Assembly: GCA_944382875.1 (NCBI GenBank)
Contig: CALWNQ010000013.1
Coordinates: 1-64,000 of the forward strand
Direction: 5' to 3'
Source of the DNA: an uncultured Clostridia bacterium
GTDB taxonomy: Bacteria; Bacillota; Clostridia; Oscillospirales; Ruminococcaceae
DNA length: 64,000 nucleotides
The translations under genes were made by a program, and so were the position numbers. The notes beneath the pieces are model-generated. The model made no database searches and was not told the DNA's origin. It saw only the letters and a program-made list of their open reading frames with translations. Of the stretch, positions 53,852 to 61,496 are shown piece after piece; within the stretch, counting starts at the first letter, position 1, and each line of letters starts with the position of its first letter.

Positions 53852-54910
53852 ATGACCGATATGCAGCAGGCACTTGCACTTGCCATACAGAAAAAGGCAT
53901 CGGATATCTTTATTGTATCCGGATTTCCGATGGCGTTCAAGATCAATGATGTCATCGAACCGGTGGATGATCAAAAGCTGATGCCGGACATGACAGCCCA
54001 AATGATTGAGCAGATCTATCAGATGGAAGGCATCCGGGATATGGATGCGCTGATCCATCAGGGGGACGACGACTTTTCTTTTTCGATCAAAGGATTAGGC
54101 CGTTTCCGCTGCAACGCGTATAAACAGCGGAATTCGCTGGCGGCGGTGCTTCGGGCAGTGTATTTTGACCTACCGGATTACCGTCAGCTCAACATTCCCG
54201 ATACGGTCATCAATCTTTCATCCCGCAAAAAAGGACTGGTTTTGATTACCGGTTCAGCTGGGAGCGGGAAATCCACCACCCTTGCCTGTATCATTGACCA
54301 GATCAATAAAACGCGGAAAAGCCACATTATTACGATCGAGGATCCCATTGAATTTTTACATTCCCACAACCGCAGTATCGTCAGCCAGCGGGAAGTGGAT
54401 CACGATACCAAAGGATACGCCGAAGCACTCCGGGCAGCACTCCGGCAGTCACCGGATGTCATCCTGCTGGGGGAAATGCGGGATTTTCAAACCATCCAGA
54501 CAGCACTGACAGCGGCGGAAACCGGGCAGCTTGTCCTTTCTACTCTGCACACTATTGGCGCAGCCAAAACTGTGGACCGCATTGTCGATGTTTTCCCCGG
54601 CGATCAACAGCAGCAGGTCCGGGTACAGCTTTCGATGGTACTGGAAGCTGTGGTATCCCAACAGCTGATTCCGACGGTGGACGGTAAACTGGTGCCGGCA
54701 TTTGAGATCATGCTGGTTAACAGCGCAATCCGTAACCTGATCCGGGAAGGAAAAGGCTACCAGATTGATAACGCGCTGTTTACGGGTGCCGCCGAAGGGA
54801 TGCGCACGATGGACGGCGATATTCTGCGGCTTTATAAATCCGGTGTAATCTCCAAAGAAAATGCGTTGCTCTATGCGGTCAATCCCGAAGCGCTTGCCAG
54901 AAAATTATAA
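53852..54910 (+). CDS. pilT: PilT-like twitching ATPase
   Basis: A 352-residue ATPase of the PilT/GspE superfamily, retraction type. Walker A is ITGSAGSGKSTTLA (about 131-144), the Asp box ITIEDPIEFLH, Walker B VILLGEMRD, and the His box LSTLHTIGAAKTVDRI. The late AIRNLIREGK is the PilT AIRNLIRE motif (mostly conserved), diagnostic of PilT over PilB. It is the only motor in this operon; no PilB, PilM or prepilin peptidase is present in the window. Confidence 0.94.
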   Translation: MTDMQQALALAIQKKASDIFIVSGFPMAFKINDVIEPVDDQKLMPDMTAQMIEQIYQMEGIRDMDALIHQGDDDFSFSIKGLGRFRCNAYKQRNSLAAVLRAVYFDLPDYRQLNIPDTVINLSSRKKGLVLITGSAGSGKSTTLACIIDQINKTRKSHIITIEDPIEFLHSHNRSIVSQREVDHDTKGYAEALRAALRQSPDVILLGEMRDFQTIQTALTAAETGQLVLSTLHTIGAAKTVDRIVDVFPGDQQQQVRVQLSMVLEAVVSQQLIPTVDGKLVPAFEIMLVNSAIRNLIREGKGYQIDNALFTGAAEGMRTMDGDILRLYKSGVISKENALLYAVNPEALARKL

Positions 54911-54915
54911 AAATG

Positions 54916-54944
54916 ACCGGCTGTTTCAAACAGCCGGTTTTTTG
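54916..54944. terminator. Terminator after the pilus-like operon
   Basis: ACCGGCTGTTT / AAACAGCCGGT stem with T run, between convergent genes. Confidence 0.9.
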
Positions 54945-54950
54945 TTTATC

Positions 54951-56210
54951 TTATCTTTCAGCAGCGGGCAGGTCAGAAAGTTGAATGGAGCGGGTGTGGT
55001 GAATCTGATCCCAGACAGTTGTCTTTTTAAAGAGGCAAAGCAGATTGATTGGAATCCAGCTCATAATAAATACCCAGTAATAAAGGACTGCTTTCCACAT
55101 TTTTGGGCTGAATTTTTTTTCAGCAACAAGGGTAATCACTGCGGTTGCTACTGTGAGGAGGAAGGAAGCACCGAGCGGTGAGAAGAGTTTCCAGAAAATT
55201 TCTGTCTGAGGGAAGAGGTCTACTTGGAGATAAAAAGCTGCCATAACAGCACTGATAACCATAGAAAGAAAACAGATTACTTGCATAACCGGCGCCAGGA
55301 AAAAGACTGCCTGGTCTGCGGACAGTCTGCTGCGCCCGGAAGCCGCACTGCGGAGTAGCGGGAGAAGATACCGGCGACAGCCTTGCAATAAGCCAGTGGA
55401 CCAGCGTTTCCGCTGTTTCCAGGATTGTGCAAAATCAAGCGGTTGTTCGTCGTAAATTCTTGCTTCGGGAACCCATTCTACGCGAACATCACGAAGGACA
55501 CACTGGGTAGTAAACTCGATATCTTCTGTCATGGTATATGTATGGAACCCGCCCATTTCGCGAATCAATTCGTCACTGACCATGAATCCGCTGCCATTGA
55601 TGATAGCGGTCAGACCAATATTAGAACGCGATCGGTTGTAAAAACGGTTAATCATCCAGTAGTAAATGGAATAACAGCCGGAAATTGCGGTATCATATGG
55701 GTTTTTGCTGTCACGGTAGGCTTGCGCCGCTTTGGCTCCGCCGCAGAGGGCATTGTTCATAGCGGAAAGAAAGCCCGGATCCACCAGATTGTCTGCATCA
55801 AAAATGCAGTAACCGTCGTAACGAATATTCTTCCGGAAGAAATAATCGAAGGCAAAGGTCAAAACTTCTCCTTTGGATTTTACTGGGACAGTGCATTGCA
55901 GAATCTTTGCGCCGGCTCGGGAAGCTGCACCGGCTGTGTCATCGGTGCAGTTGTTTGGGATGACATAAATATCGTAAAGTTCGTGCGGATAATCCTGATG
56001 TACCAAACTTTCCACCAGATTTCCAATTACACATTCCTCGTTGCGCGCTGCGATTAAAATAGCAAACCGTTTTTGAAGAACAGCAGCTTTCCATTTTTTT
56101 TGTTTATGAAAACCGGCTAATGCAATCAAAAGATTGTAAGCTGCATAAATGGTGAAAGCAAAACTGAACCCCCACGCCAGAGTAGCAAGCAGTGACAGTG
56201 TAATTCTCAT
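54951..56210 (-). CDS. Membrane glycosyltransferase, family 2
   Basis: A 419-residue GT2 enzyme. An N-terminal helix (about 5-28) is followed by the catalytic domain with FAILIAARNEE, the D-A-D-N motif, the acceptor Asp of MTEDIEFT, and the Q-R-K-R-W motif of processive GT2 enzymes. At least three C-terminal helices follow. It probably extends or exports a surface polysaccharide; the sugar is not known. The start at 56210 has AAAGGAGA; longer forms run into the promoter region. Confidence 0.9.
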   Translation of the reverse strand: MRITLSLLATLAWGFSFAFTIYAAYNLLIALAGFHKQKKWKAAVLQKRFAILIAARNEECVIGNLVESLVHQDYPHELYDIYVIPNNCTDDTAGAASRAGAKILQCTVPVKSKGEVLTFAFDYFFRKNIRYDGYCIFDADNLVDPGFLSAMNNALCGGAKAAQAYRDSKNPYDTAISGCYSIYYWMINRFYNRSRSNIGLTAIINGSGFMVSDELIREMGGFHTYTMTEDIEFTTQCVLRDVRVEWVPEARIYDEQPLDFAQSWKQRKRWSTGLLQGCRRYLLPLLRSAASGRSRLSADQAVFFLAPVMQVICFLSMVISAVMAAFYLQVDLFPQTEIFWKLFSPLGASFLLTVATAVITLVAEKKFSPKMWKAVLYYWVFIMSWIPINLLCLFKKTTVWDQIHHTRSIQLSDLPAAER

Positions 56211-56386
56211 GTTAGCATCTCCTTTGTTGTCTTTTGCATAGAAAACGGAGTGGAACTTCTTTTCCCTACAAAAATTTCTTCTTTTTGCATCATACCATGT
56301 CGGATATAAGAAAGATGCAAGAAAAGATAAAGAATTCATAAAAAATAGGTAATTCCTCGCATGAAAAAAGGCAGCAGTTGCTGCCT

Positions 56387-57067
56387 TTACGAACAGAATA
56401 GATGGGCGCCGATTCGTTTGATAACGGGACGGGTACGAATCCATTGGTTGCTGGTTTTATCTGGATTGTAGTAATAAATGGCGCCGCCGGATGGATCTGT
56501 TCCGTTCAGTGCATCCCTTGCTGCGCGGTAGGCGGATTCCGCCACGGGTTCATTAAATTGTCCGTCGGTAATGGCGGTAAAAGCGCCAGGCTGGTAGATG
56601 ACACCGGAGAGAGTGTCCGGGAAGGAGGGGTGTTCAATCCGATTTAAGATGACAGCGCCGACCGCAACCTGCCCTTCATAAGGTTCGCCGCGTGCTTCGG
56701 CGGAAATAATCCGGGCGAGAAGATTTACATTTGCTTCGTTGGCCTGAGGGATGCTGCCTACCGTAATACCAAGTTTTTTCAGTGTTTGCGGTCCCGCAAT
56801 TCCATCGACCGAAAGTCCCTGTTGTTTTTGAAAGCGTTTCACCGCTGCCTCGGTTTGGCTGCCATAAATCCCATCCACATTCCCGCTGTACAGCCCACGG
56901 TCTTTTAACTCCTGCTGGATAGCGGAAACCTCGTTCCCGCGGGAACCAAGTTTGGAAAGTGTCTGTTCCGCTGGTTCTGGATATAAGAAAATAACGGCAA
57001 TTACAACAGTAAGATTGACTGCAAGAAATGCGAATACACGACGGATGCTGATTCGATTGATCCGCAT
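56387..57067 (-). CDS. sleB: Spore cortex-lytic enzyme (SleB type)
   Basis: A 226-residue protein: an N-terminal signal-anchor helix (about 11-28), a peptidoglycan-binding domain (about 40-95; GNEVSAIQQELKDRGLYSGNVDGIYG) and a hydrolase_2 domain (about 110-224; LLARIISAEARGEPYEGQVAVGAVILNR). SleB is a lytic transglycosylase that opens the cortex at germination, indicating an endospore former. A sigma-G promoter was not clear by eye. Slightly shorter than the Bacillus protein. Confidence 0.9.
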   Translation of the reverse strand: MRINRISIRRVFAFLAVNLTVVIAVIFLYPEPAEQTLSKLGSRGNEVSAIQQELKDRGLYSGNVDGIYGSQTEAAVKRFQKQQGLSVDGIAGPQTLKKLGITVGSIPQANEANVNLLARIISAEARGEPYEGQVAVGAVILNRIEHPSFPDTLSGVIYQPGAFTAITDGQFNEPVAESAYRAARDALNGTDPSGGAIYYYNPDKTSNQWIRTRPVIKRIGAHLFCS

Positions 57068-57159
57068 TGTATCACCCTTTCGTTTTGATCTGTAAGTAGC
57101 TTTCCCGGCAAATTTCGGAATATACGCCGGTATTTTCCATCACTTTACCACGAATATGG

Positions 57160-57188
57160 TTGAAGCAATGTTGAAATTATGCTATACT
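57160..57188 (+). promoter_or_regulatory. Promoter for the HAD phosphatase gene
   Basis: TTGAAG (57160-57165), a 17-bp spacer, then TATACT (57183-57188). Confidence 0.68.
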
Positions 57189-57218
57189 GAGAGGTGAATG
57201 AATGAAAAGGGGAGTATT

Positions 57219-57881
57219 ATGAAATATCGGGGCATTATATTTGATATGGATGGCACACTGTTGGACAGCATGGGAAACTGGCGAAAAATTGGCACAATTT
57301 GTTTGCAATATTTTGGGAAGAGCACGCAGGATCCGGATTTTGACCATTCGGTTTTTCGGATGAGTGAAGAAGAAGTTTTGCGGCTTTTTGCGCAGTATGG
57401 TATTACTTTTAAAAGCCACAGAGAATATGCAGATGCTTACTATCAGGCAATCAAACCGTATTATGAAACCGTGCAGCCGATTCCAGGAGTACGGGATTTC
57501 TTGGAGCAACAGAAGGCAAAAGGAATTAAAATGTGTGTCGCAACGGCAACCCGTTCGGATGTTTCAAGACCAGTACTGGAACGGCTGGGGCTGATGCAGT
57601 ATTTTGATTTTTTGCTTTGTTGCAGCGATGTCGGAGCAGGAAAAGATAAACCGGATATCTATCTGAAAGCGGCAGAGAAGATGGAGCTTTCTGTGTCGGA
57701 GACGATTGTATTTGAAGATTCAGCGCACTGTATCCGCACTGCCAAACAAGCAGGTTTTTATGTGATAGGTGTTCCGGATCCTGCGGCGCAGCCCGAAGAG
57801 GTTGAAAAAGTGAAGCATCTTTGTAATCGTTTCGTTCCGGATTATTTTTCCCTTTTAAAAGGACAGGTAGAGATATTTTAG
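57219..57881 (+). CDS. HAD-superfamily phosphatase (phosphoglycolate phosphatase / beta-PGM-like)
   Basis: A 220-residue HAD hydrolase, subfamily IA. Motif I FDMDGTLLDS (7-16), motif II VATATRSD, motif III K-P-D-I-Y and motif IV FEDSAHCIRTA are all present. It may act on a sugar phosphate or phosphoglycolate. RBS AAAAGGGGAG before 57219 decides the start. Confidence 0.92.
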   Translation: MKYRGIIFDMDGTLLDSMGNWRKIGTICLQYFGKSTQDPDFDHSVFRMSEEEVLRLFAQYGITFKSHREYADAYYQAIKPYYETVQPIPGVRDFLEQQKAKGIKMCVATATRSDVSRPVLERLGLMQYFDFLLCCSDVGAGKDKPDIYLKAAEKMELSVSETIVFEDSAHCIRTAKQAGFYVIGVPDPAAQPEEVEKVKHLCNRFVPDYFSLLKGQVEIF

Positions 57882-58020
57882 CACGGAACATTTTAAGAAG
57901 AATGATGAAAGGTAGCCTTTCTGGAAAAACAGCGGATGATATGCAAGTTTAACAATCAGTTCTCAGACAAAATAAACAAAAGCGTGTAAAAAAGCTGTGA
58001 AATTTCCTACTCGAATATGT

Positions 58021-58049
58021 TTGCAAATTTTGTCGAAAACAGGTATAAT
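58021..58049 (+). promoter_or_regulatory. Promoter for prs
   Basis: TTGCAA (58021-58026), a 17-bp spacer, then TATAAT (58044-58049). Confidence 0.8.
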
Positions 58050-58110
58050 AAAATTGTATGGCTGGACAGCCTGTTTGCTTGTTTGATTATCGATATAGGA
58101 GGAATTGACT

Positions 58111-59289
58111 GTGCAGGAATCAATCCATGAGATTTCTATTCCCGTTGGCATGATGAGCCTGATCGGAATGAAAGGCTGCGAGGAGATTACCGCAAAAGTG
58201 GACAACTATCTGGTGGAGTGGCGTTCCCAGAGACACGGCGAACTGATGAAAGACGGAGATTTTATTGGTTATTGCCGCGATACCTACCAGCTGAAAGCTG
58301 AGTGTCCCCGTTTTGGAACCGGCGAGGCAAAAGGAACGCTGAAGGAGTCGGTCCGCGGACACGACCTGTATATCTTAAGTGACATGTATAATTATGGTGT
58401 TACTTTTAAGATGTACGGAATGGAAGTTCCGATGAGCCCTGACGACCATTATCAGGATTTGAAACGTATCATTGCTGCGGTCAGCGGCAAAGCTCGCCGA
58501 ATCAATGTGATTATGCCGATGCTGTATGAAGGACGCCAGCACCGTCGTACCTCCCGGGAGTCGCTCGACTGTGCATTGTGCCTGCAGGAATTGGCGGATA
58601 TGGGTGTGGATAACTTAATCACCTTTGATGCACATGATGCTCGTGTGCAAAATGCAATTCCGCTGAAGGGCTTTGAAAACGTAATGCCCAACTATCAATT
58701 TTTGAAAGCAATGGTTAACACCGTTCCGGATATTGAGTTTGATCGAAATAATGTGATGATGATCTCTCCCGATGAAGGTGGTATGTCCAGATGTATGTAT
58801 TATTCATCCGTTTTGGGTGTAGACCTTGGTATGTTCTACAAACGTCGTGATTATTCGGTAATTGTGAATGGCCGCAATCCGATTGTTGCCCATGAATTTT
58901 TGGGTGACAATGTTGCAGGTAAAGATCTGATTATCGCAGACGATATGATTTCTTCTGGTGAATCTGTTTTGGAAATTGCCGCCCAGCTGAAACGGATGGG
59001 TGCTCGCCGTATTTTTGTCTTTGCAACATTTGGGCTGTTCTGTGATGGATTGGATAAATTTGATGCTGCTTTCCAAAAAGGTGATATTACTCGGGTATTC
59101 ACAACAAATTTAATCTATCGCACTCCGGAATTGCTCCAACGCGAATGGTATACCCAAGTGGATTTGTCCAAGTATATTGCATATATTGTGGACAACCTGA
59201 ACCATGACCAGTCGATCAGCAATCTGCTGAATCCTGTTCATCGGATCAATCTGCTGTTGGAACGGAAACGTGCCCAGAAGAATCAGTAA
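58111..59289 (+). CDS. prs: Ribose-phosphate pyrophosphokinase, long form
   Basis: A 392-residue PRPP synthetase, about 75 residues longer than the classical enzyme, as in a clostridial subgroup. The catalytic flexible-loop region (MPMLYEGRQHRRTSRES), the VISPDEGGMSR segment, and the PRPP loop DLIIADDMISSGESVLE near residue 275 are present. It makes PRPP from ribose-5-phosphate and ATP for nucleotides, His and Trp. The GTG at 58111 is 8 bases after AGGAGG (58097-58102); the TTG at 58105 is too close. Confidence 0.92.
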   Translation: MQESIHEISIPVGMMSLIGMKGCEEITAKVDNYLVEWRSQRHGELMKDGDFIGYCRDTYQLKAECPRFGTGEAKGTLKESVRGHDLYILSDMYNYGVTFKMYGMEVPMSPDDHYQDLKRIIAAVSGKARRINVIMPMLYEGRQHRRTSRESLDCALCLQELADMGVDNLITFDAHDARVQNAIPLKGFENVMPNYQFLKAMVNTVPDIEFDRNNVMMISPDEGGMSRCMYYSSVLGVDLGMFYKRRDYSVIVNGRNPIVAHEFLGDNVAGKDLIIADDMISSGESVLEIAAQLKRMGARRIFVFATFGLFCDGLDKFDAAFQKGDITRVFTTNLIYRTPELLQREWYTQVDLSKYIAYIVDNLNHDQSISNLLNPVHRINLLLERKRAQKNQ

Positions 59290-59299
59290 ATAAATGGAA

Positions 59300-59334
59300 T
59301 GAGCCTTCTCTCATAAGGGAGGAGGCTCTAAAAC
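59300..59334 (+). terminator. Probable terminator after prs
   Basis: GAGCCTTCTC...GGAGGAGGCTC stem; the T tail is poor, so termination may be partial. Confidence 0.5.
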
Positions 59335-59382
59335 TGCTATGAACAAGCAGGGAAAAAATATGAAAAAAGTTTTCAAAAAGTG

Positions 59383-59411
59383 TTGACAAATGAAATATGG
59401 TATGGTATAAT
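59383..59411 (+). promoter_or_regulatory. Promoter of the tRNA cluster
   Basis: TTGACA (59383-59388), a 17-bp spacer, then TATAAT (59406-59411): a consensus stable-RNA promoter about 60 bp before the first tRNA. Confidence 0.9.
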
Positions 59412-59472
59412 AACATACGTTGCTGATACAAAAGATCAACAACGGTAAGAGAAAAGGTTCTGTGCTTTTCTT

Positions 59473-59546
<74 letters not shown>

Positions 59547-59564
59547 AACCGCATTGCGGTTGAT

Positions 59565-59641
59565 GCGCTCATAGCTCAGCTGGATAGAGCAACTGCCTTC
59601 TAAGCAGTAGGTCTCAGGTTCGAGTCCTGATGGGCGCGCCA
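59565..59641 (+). tRNA. tRNA-Arg (anticodon TCT)
   Basis: 77 bases, acceptor GCGCTCA/TGGGCGC, anticodon loop CTTCTAA, encoded CCA. Confidence 0.97.
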
Positions 59642-59648
59642 ATAATAT

Positions 59649-59726
59649 GGTGGGTATAGCGCAGTTGGTTAGCGCGTCAGATTGTGGCTCTGAAGGCCGT
59701 GGGTTCGAATCCCACTACCCACCCCA
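59649..59726 (+). tRNA. tRNA-His (anticodon GTG)
   Basis: Acceptor GTGGGTA/TACCCAC with an extra 5' G (59649) opposite C73, the hallmark of tRNA-His. Anticodon loop TTGTGGC, encoded CCA. Confidence 0.97.
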
Positions 59727-59736
59727 TTTTTTACAC

Positions 59737-59812
59737 TGGGCTATCGCCAAGTGGTAAGGCACAGGACTTTGACTCCTGCATTCCGATGGTTCGAATCCAT
59801 CTAGCCCAACCA
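59737..59812 (+). tRNA. tRNA-Gln (anticodon TTG)
   Basis: 76 bases, acceptor TGGGCTA/TAGCCCA, anticodon loop CTTTGAC, encoded CCA. Confidence 0.96.
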
Positions 59813-59827
59813 ATTTTTCTGTGATAC

Positions 59828-59903
59828 TGGGGTGTCGCCAAGCGGTAAGGCATCAGATTCTGGCTCTGACATTCCGAGGGTTCAAGTCCTTCCACCCCAA
59901 CCA
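59828..59903 (+). tRNA. tRNA-Gln (anticodon CTG), copy 1
   Basis: 76 bases, acceptor TGGGGTG/CACCCCA, anticodon loop TTCTGGC, encoded CCA. Followed by a terminator-like hairpin, then a second copy. Confidence 0.96.
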
Positions 59904-59910
59904 GAAAGCG

Positions 59911-59946
59911 ATCTGAACCGTTCCATTTATGGGACGGTTCGGATTT
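59911..59946 (+). terminator. Hairpin/terminator between the two tRNA-Gln(CTG) copies
   Basis: ATCTGAACCGTTCC / GGGACGGTTCGGAT stem, then TTTTC. Confidence 0.7.
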
Positions 59947-59968
59947 TCAAAACAAAATTTCATAATAC

Positions 59969-60044
59969 TGGGGTGTCGCCAAGTGGTAAGGCATCAGATT
60001 CTGGCTCTGACATTCCGAGGGTTCAAGTCCTTCCACCCCAACCA
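59969..60044 (+). tRNA. tRNA-Gln (anticodon CTG), copy 2
   Basis: Identical to copy 1 except one D-loop base (CAAGTGG for CAAGCGG). The identity and shared flank (ATACTGGGG) indicate a recent tandem duplication of about 141 bp. Confidence 0.96.
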
Positions 60045-60046
60045 GT

Positions 60047-60080
60047 AACAGGCTTTGTTTTATTACAAAGCCTGTTTTTT
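60047..60080 (+). terminator. Terminator of the tRNA cluster
   Basis: AACAGGCTTTG / CAAAGCCTGTT stem, then TTTTTT. Confidence 0.9.
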
Positions 60081-60093
60081 ATATAAACAAAAT

Positions 60094-60280
60094 CACTCGT
60101 TAGGTGAGTGGGTTCGGAAAGTCTATGACGAAGCACAAAAACCTGTCTATCTATTTTTAGAAAATTCACCGAAGTTGTCAGTGTCACGATCTATGGATAG
60201 CTAAAGAGGAATAATTAATAAAACGTCAGTATGTCCGTTTGCAAAAAGAATCCTCGGTTTTACCGGGGGTTCCTTTTAAA
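60094..60280 (+). ncRNA. Possible M-box-like structured RNA with terminator hairpin
   Basis: TCGTTAGGTGAG at 60097-60108 equals the conserved 5' core of the M-box magnesium riboswitch. Downstream, GCACAAAAACCTGTC and the closing GATAGCTAAAGAGG loosely resemble later M-box segments. A hairpin at 60244-60278 (CCTCGGT/ACCGGGG with T run) could be an expression platform. But no magnesium transporter follows, and the usual GCTCCT after the core is missing. It could be a diverged or orphan riboswitch or a chance match. Confidence 0.3.
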
Positions 60281-60298
60281 TTTCTGTCATTGGAAAAC

Positions 60299-60327
60299 TT
60301 GTGTTTTTATAGCAATTATGCTATAAT
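60299..60327 (+). promoter_or_regulatory. Promoter for the UroD-like / GH116 operon
   Basis: TTGTGT (60299-60304), a 17-bp spacer, then TATAAT (60322-60327). Confidence 0.68.
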
Positions 60328-60381
60328 ACAGAAAATACTATATGAAATTCTATGATATTGGAATAAAATGAGGTAAATAAA

Positions 60382-61470
60382 ATGATCAATGATAGGGATT
60401 TGCTGAGAGCAACGGCAAAACGAGAAAGACAAGAGCGTCTTTTATATTATGCATCCTTTGCCGGGACTGCATTCAACACTGTATTAAAAGGTTATGGCGC
60501 CAAGAATTATGAGGAGTTTGTCAAAAATACAGGCGTATTTTGTCCCCAATATGTTCAGCCAGTTCGCAAAGCGGATGCGCCTTCTTTTGATTATAGCAAA
60601 TATTTTTCCGACATTGACATTCCGGAAGGCGTGAAAATTGGGGATGATGGCGTTTTGAATCTACCTGGTTCTTCTTTTCATTTCACGCACTTGATTAGTC
60701 CGTTACGAAATGTTTATGAGTTAGAAGAAATTAAAGAATTTCCATATTATAAAAATCCGGATTATTACGATTTTTCTGGACTGCGGGCGCAGGTAGAGCA
60801 AATTCATGCACAGGATAAAGTAGCCGCCGCCTGGGTAGGCCGTTTTTTTGAGACAAGCTGGGCGCTGCGCGGATATGAGAATCTGCTTGCGGATATGATC
60901 GCCGAACCGGAAATTGCCGAATATTTTTTCCAGAATGAACTGCGGTGGAATCTGAAATTTGCGGCAGAAGCCGTAAAGGCAGGGGTAGATGCGCTTTATT
61001 TTGGTGATGATGTTGGCAGTCAAAAATCAATGACCTTTTCCGCAGATCTCTGGCGCAAGTTAATTAAGGAAAAATGGAGAACTGTCTGGAGTGAAGCGAA
61101 GAAGATCAATCCGGATGTGGTAATCTGGTATCATTCCTGTGGCAATGTTTTGGATATTATCGGAGACTTGATCGAAGTTGGATTGGATATTCTCAATCCG
61201 ATTCAGCCGGAATGTATGGATATTTATGAGATTCATAAAAAATATGGAGATAAATTGAGTTTTGACGGTGGATTGAGTACACAGAAGAATTTTCCGTTTG
61301 GTACTCCGCAGTCGGTCATCCATGAAACAGAAATGCTGATTGATACATTCGGGAAAAACGGTGGTATTATTGTAGCGCCAGCCCATGACCTTGAACCTGA
61401 AGTGCCGTTCGAGAATATGAAAGCCTTTTTTGATACCTGTCAAAAAAGATGCCGTGGGCGGAACATTTAA
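60382..61470 (+). CDS. Uroporphyrinogen decarboxylase-family protein, MtaA-like
   Basis: A 362-residue URO-D-fold protein, but not HemE: it has the H-S-C-G-N motif at 251-255, like the zinc site (HxCG) of MtaA/MtbA corrinoid:thiol methyltransferases. HemE uses Arg/Asp residues to hold porphyrin and lacks it. A late Cys pair (CQKRC) could add ligands. Such proteins move methyl groups between a corrinoid protein and a thiol. It is 26 bp upstream of a GH116 gene, probably one operon. No corrinoid protein is encoded nearby; the true substrate is unknown. Confidence 0.85.
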   Translation: MINDRDLLRATAKRERQERLLYYASFAGTAFNTVLKGYGAKNYEEFVKNTGVFCPQYVQPVRKADAPSFDYSKYFSDIDIPEGVKIGDDGVLNLPGSSFHFTHLISPLRNVYELEEIKEFPYYKNPDYYDFSGLRAQVEQIHAQDKVAAAWVGRFFETSWALRGYENLLADMIAEPEIAEYFFQNELRWNLKFAAEAVKAGVDALYFGDDVGSQKSMTFSADLWRKLIKEKWRTVWSEAKKINPDVVIWYHSCGNVLDIIGDLIEVGLDILNPIQPECMDIYEIHKKYGDKLSFDGGLSTQKNFPFGTPQSVIHETEMLIDTFGKNGGIIVAPAHDLEPEVPFENMKAFFDTCQKRCRGRNI

Positions 61471-61496
61471 ACAGAATACTTACAGGAGGAGCCAAA

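Noticed and set aside
59828-60044. Repeats in the tRNA cluster as a possible CRISPR array
   Set aside because: The repeated units are complete tRNA genes with cloverleaf folding and encoded CCA; no short regularly spaced repeats exist anywhere in the window.
60382-61470. Assignment as HemE (uroporphyrinogen decarboxylase of heme synthesis)
   Set aside because: It has the HSCG zinc motif of methyltransferases and lacks the HemE N-terminal Arg-rich porphyrin-binding signature.
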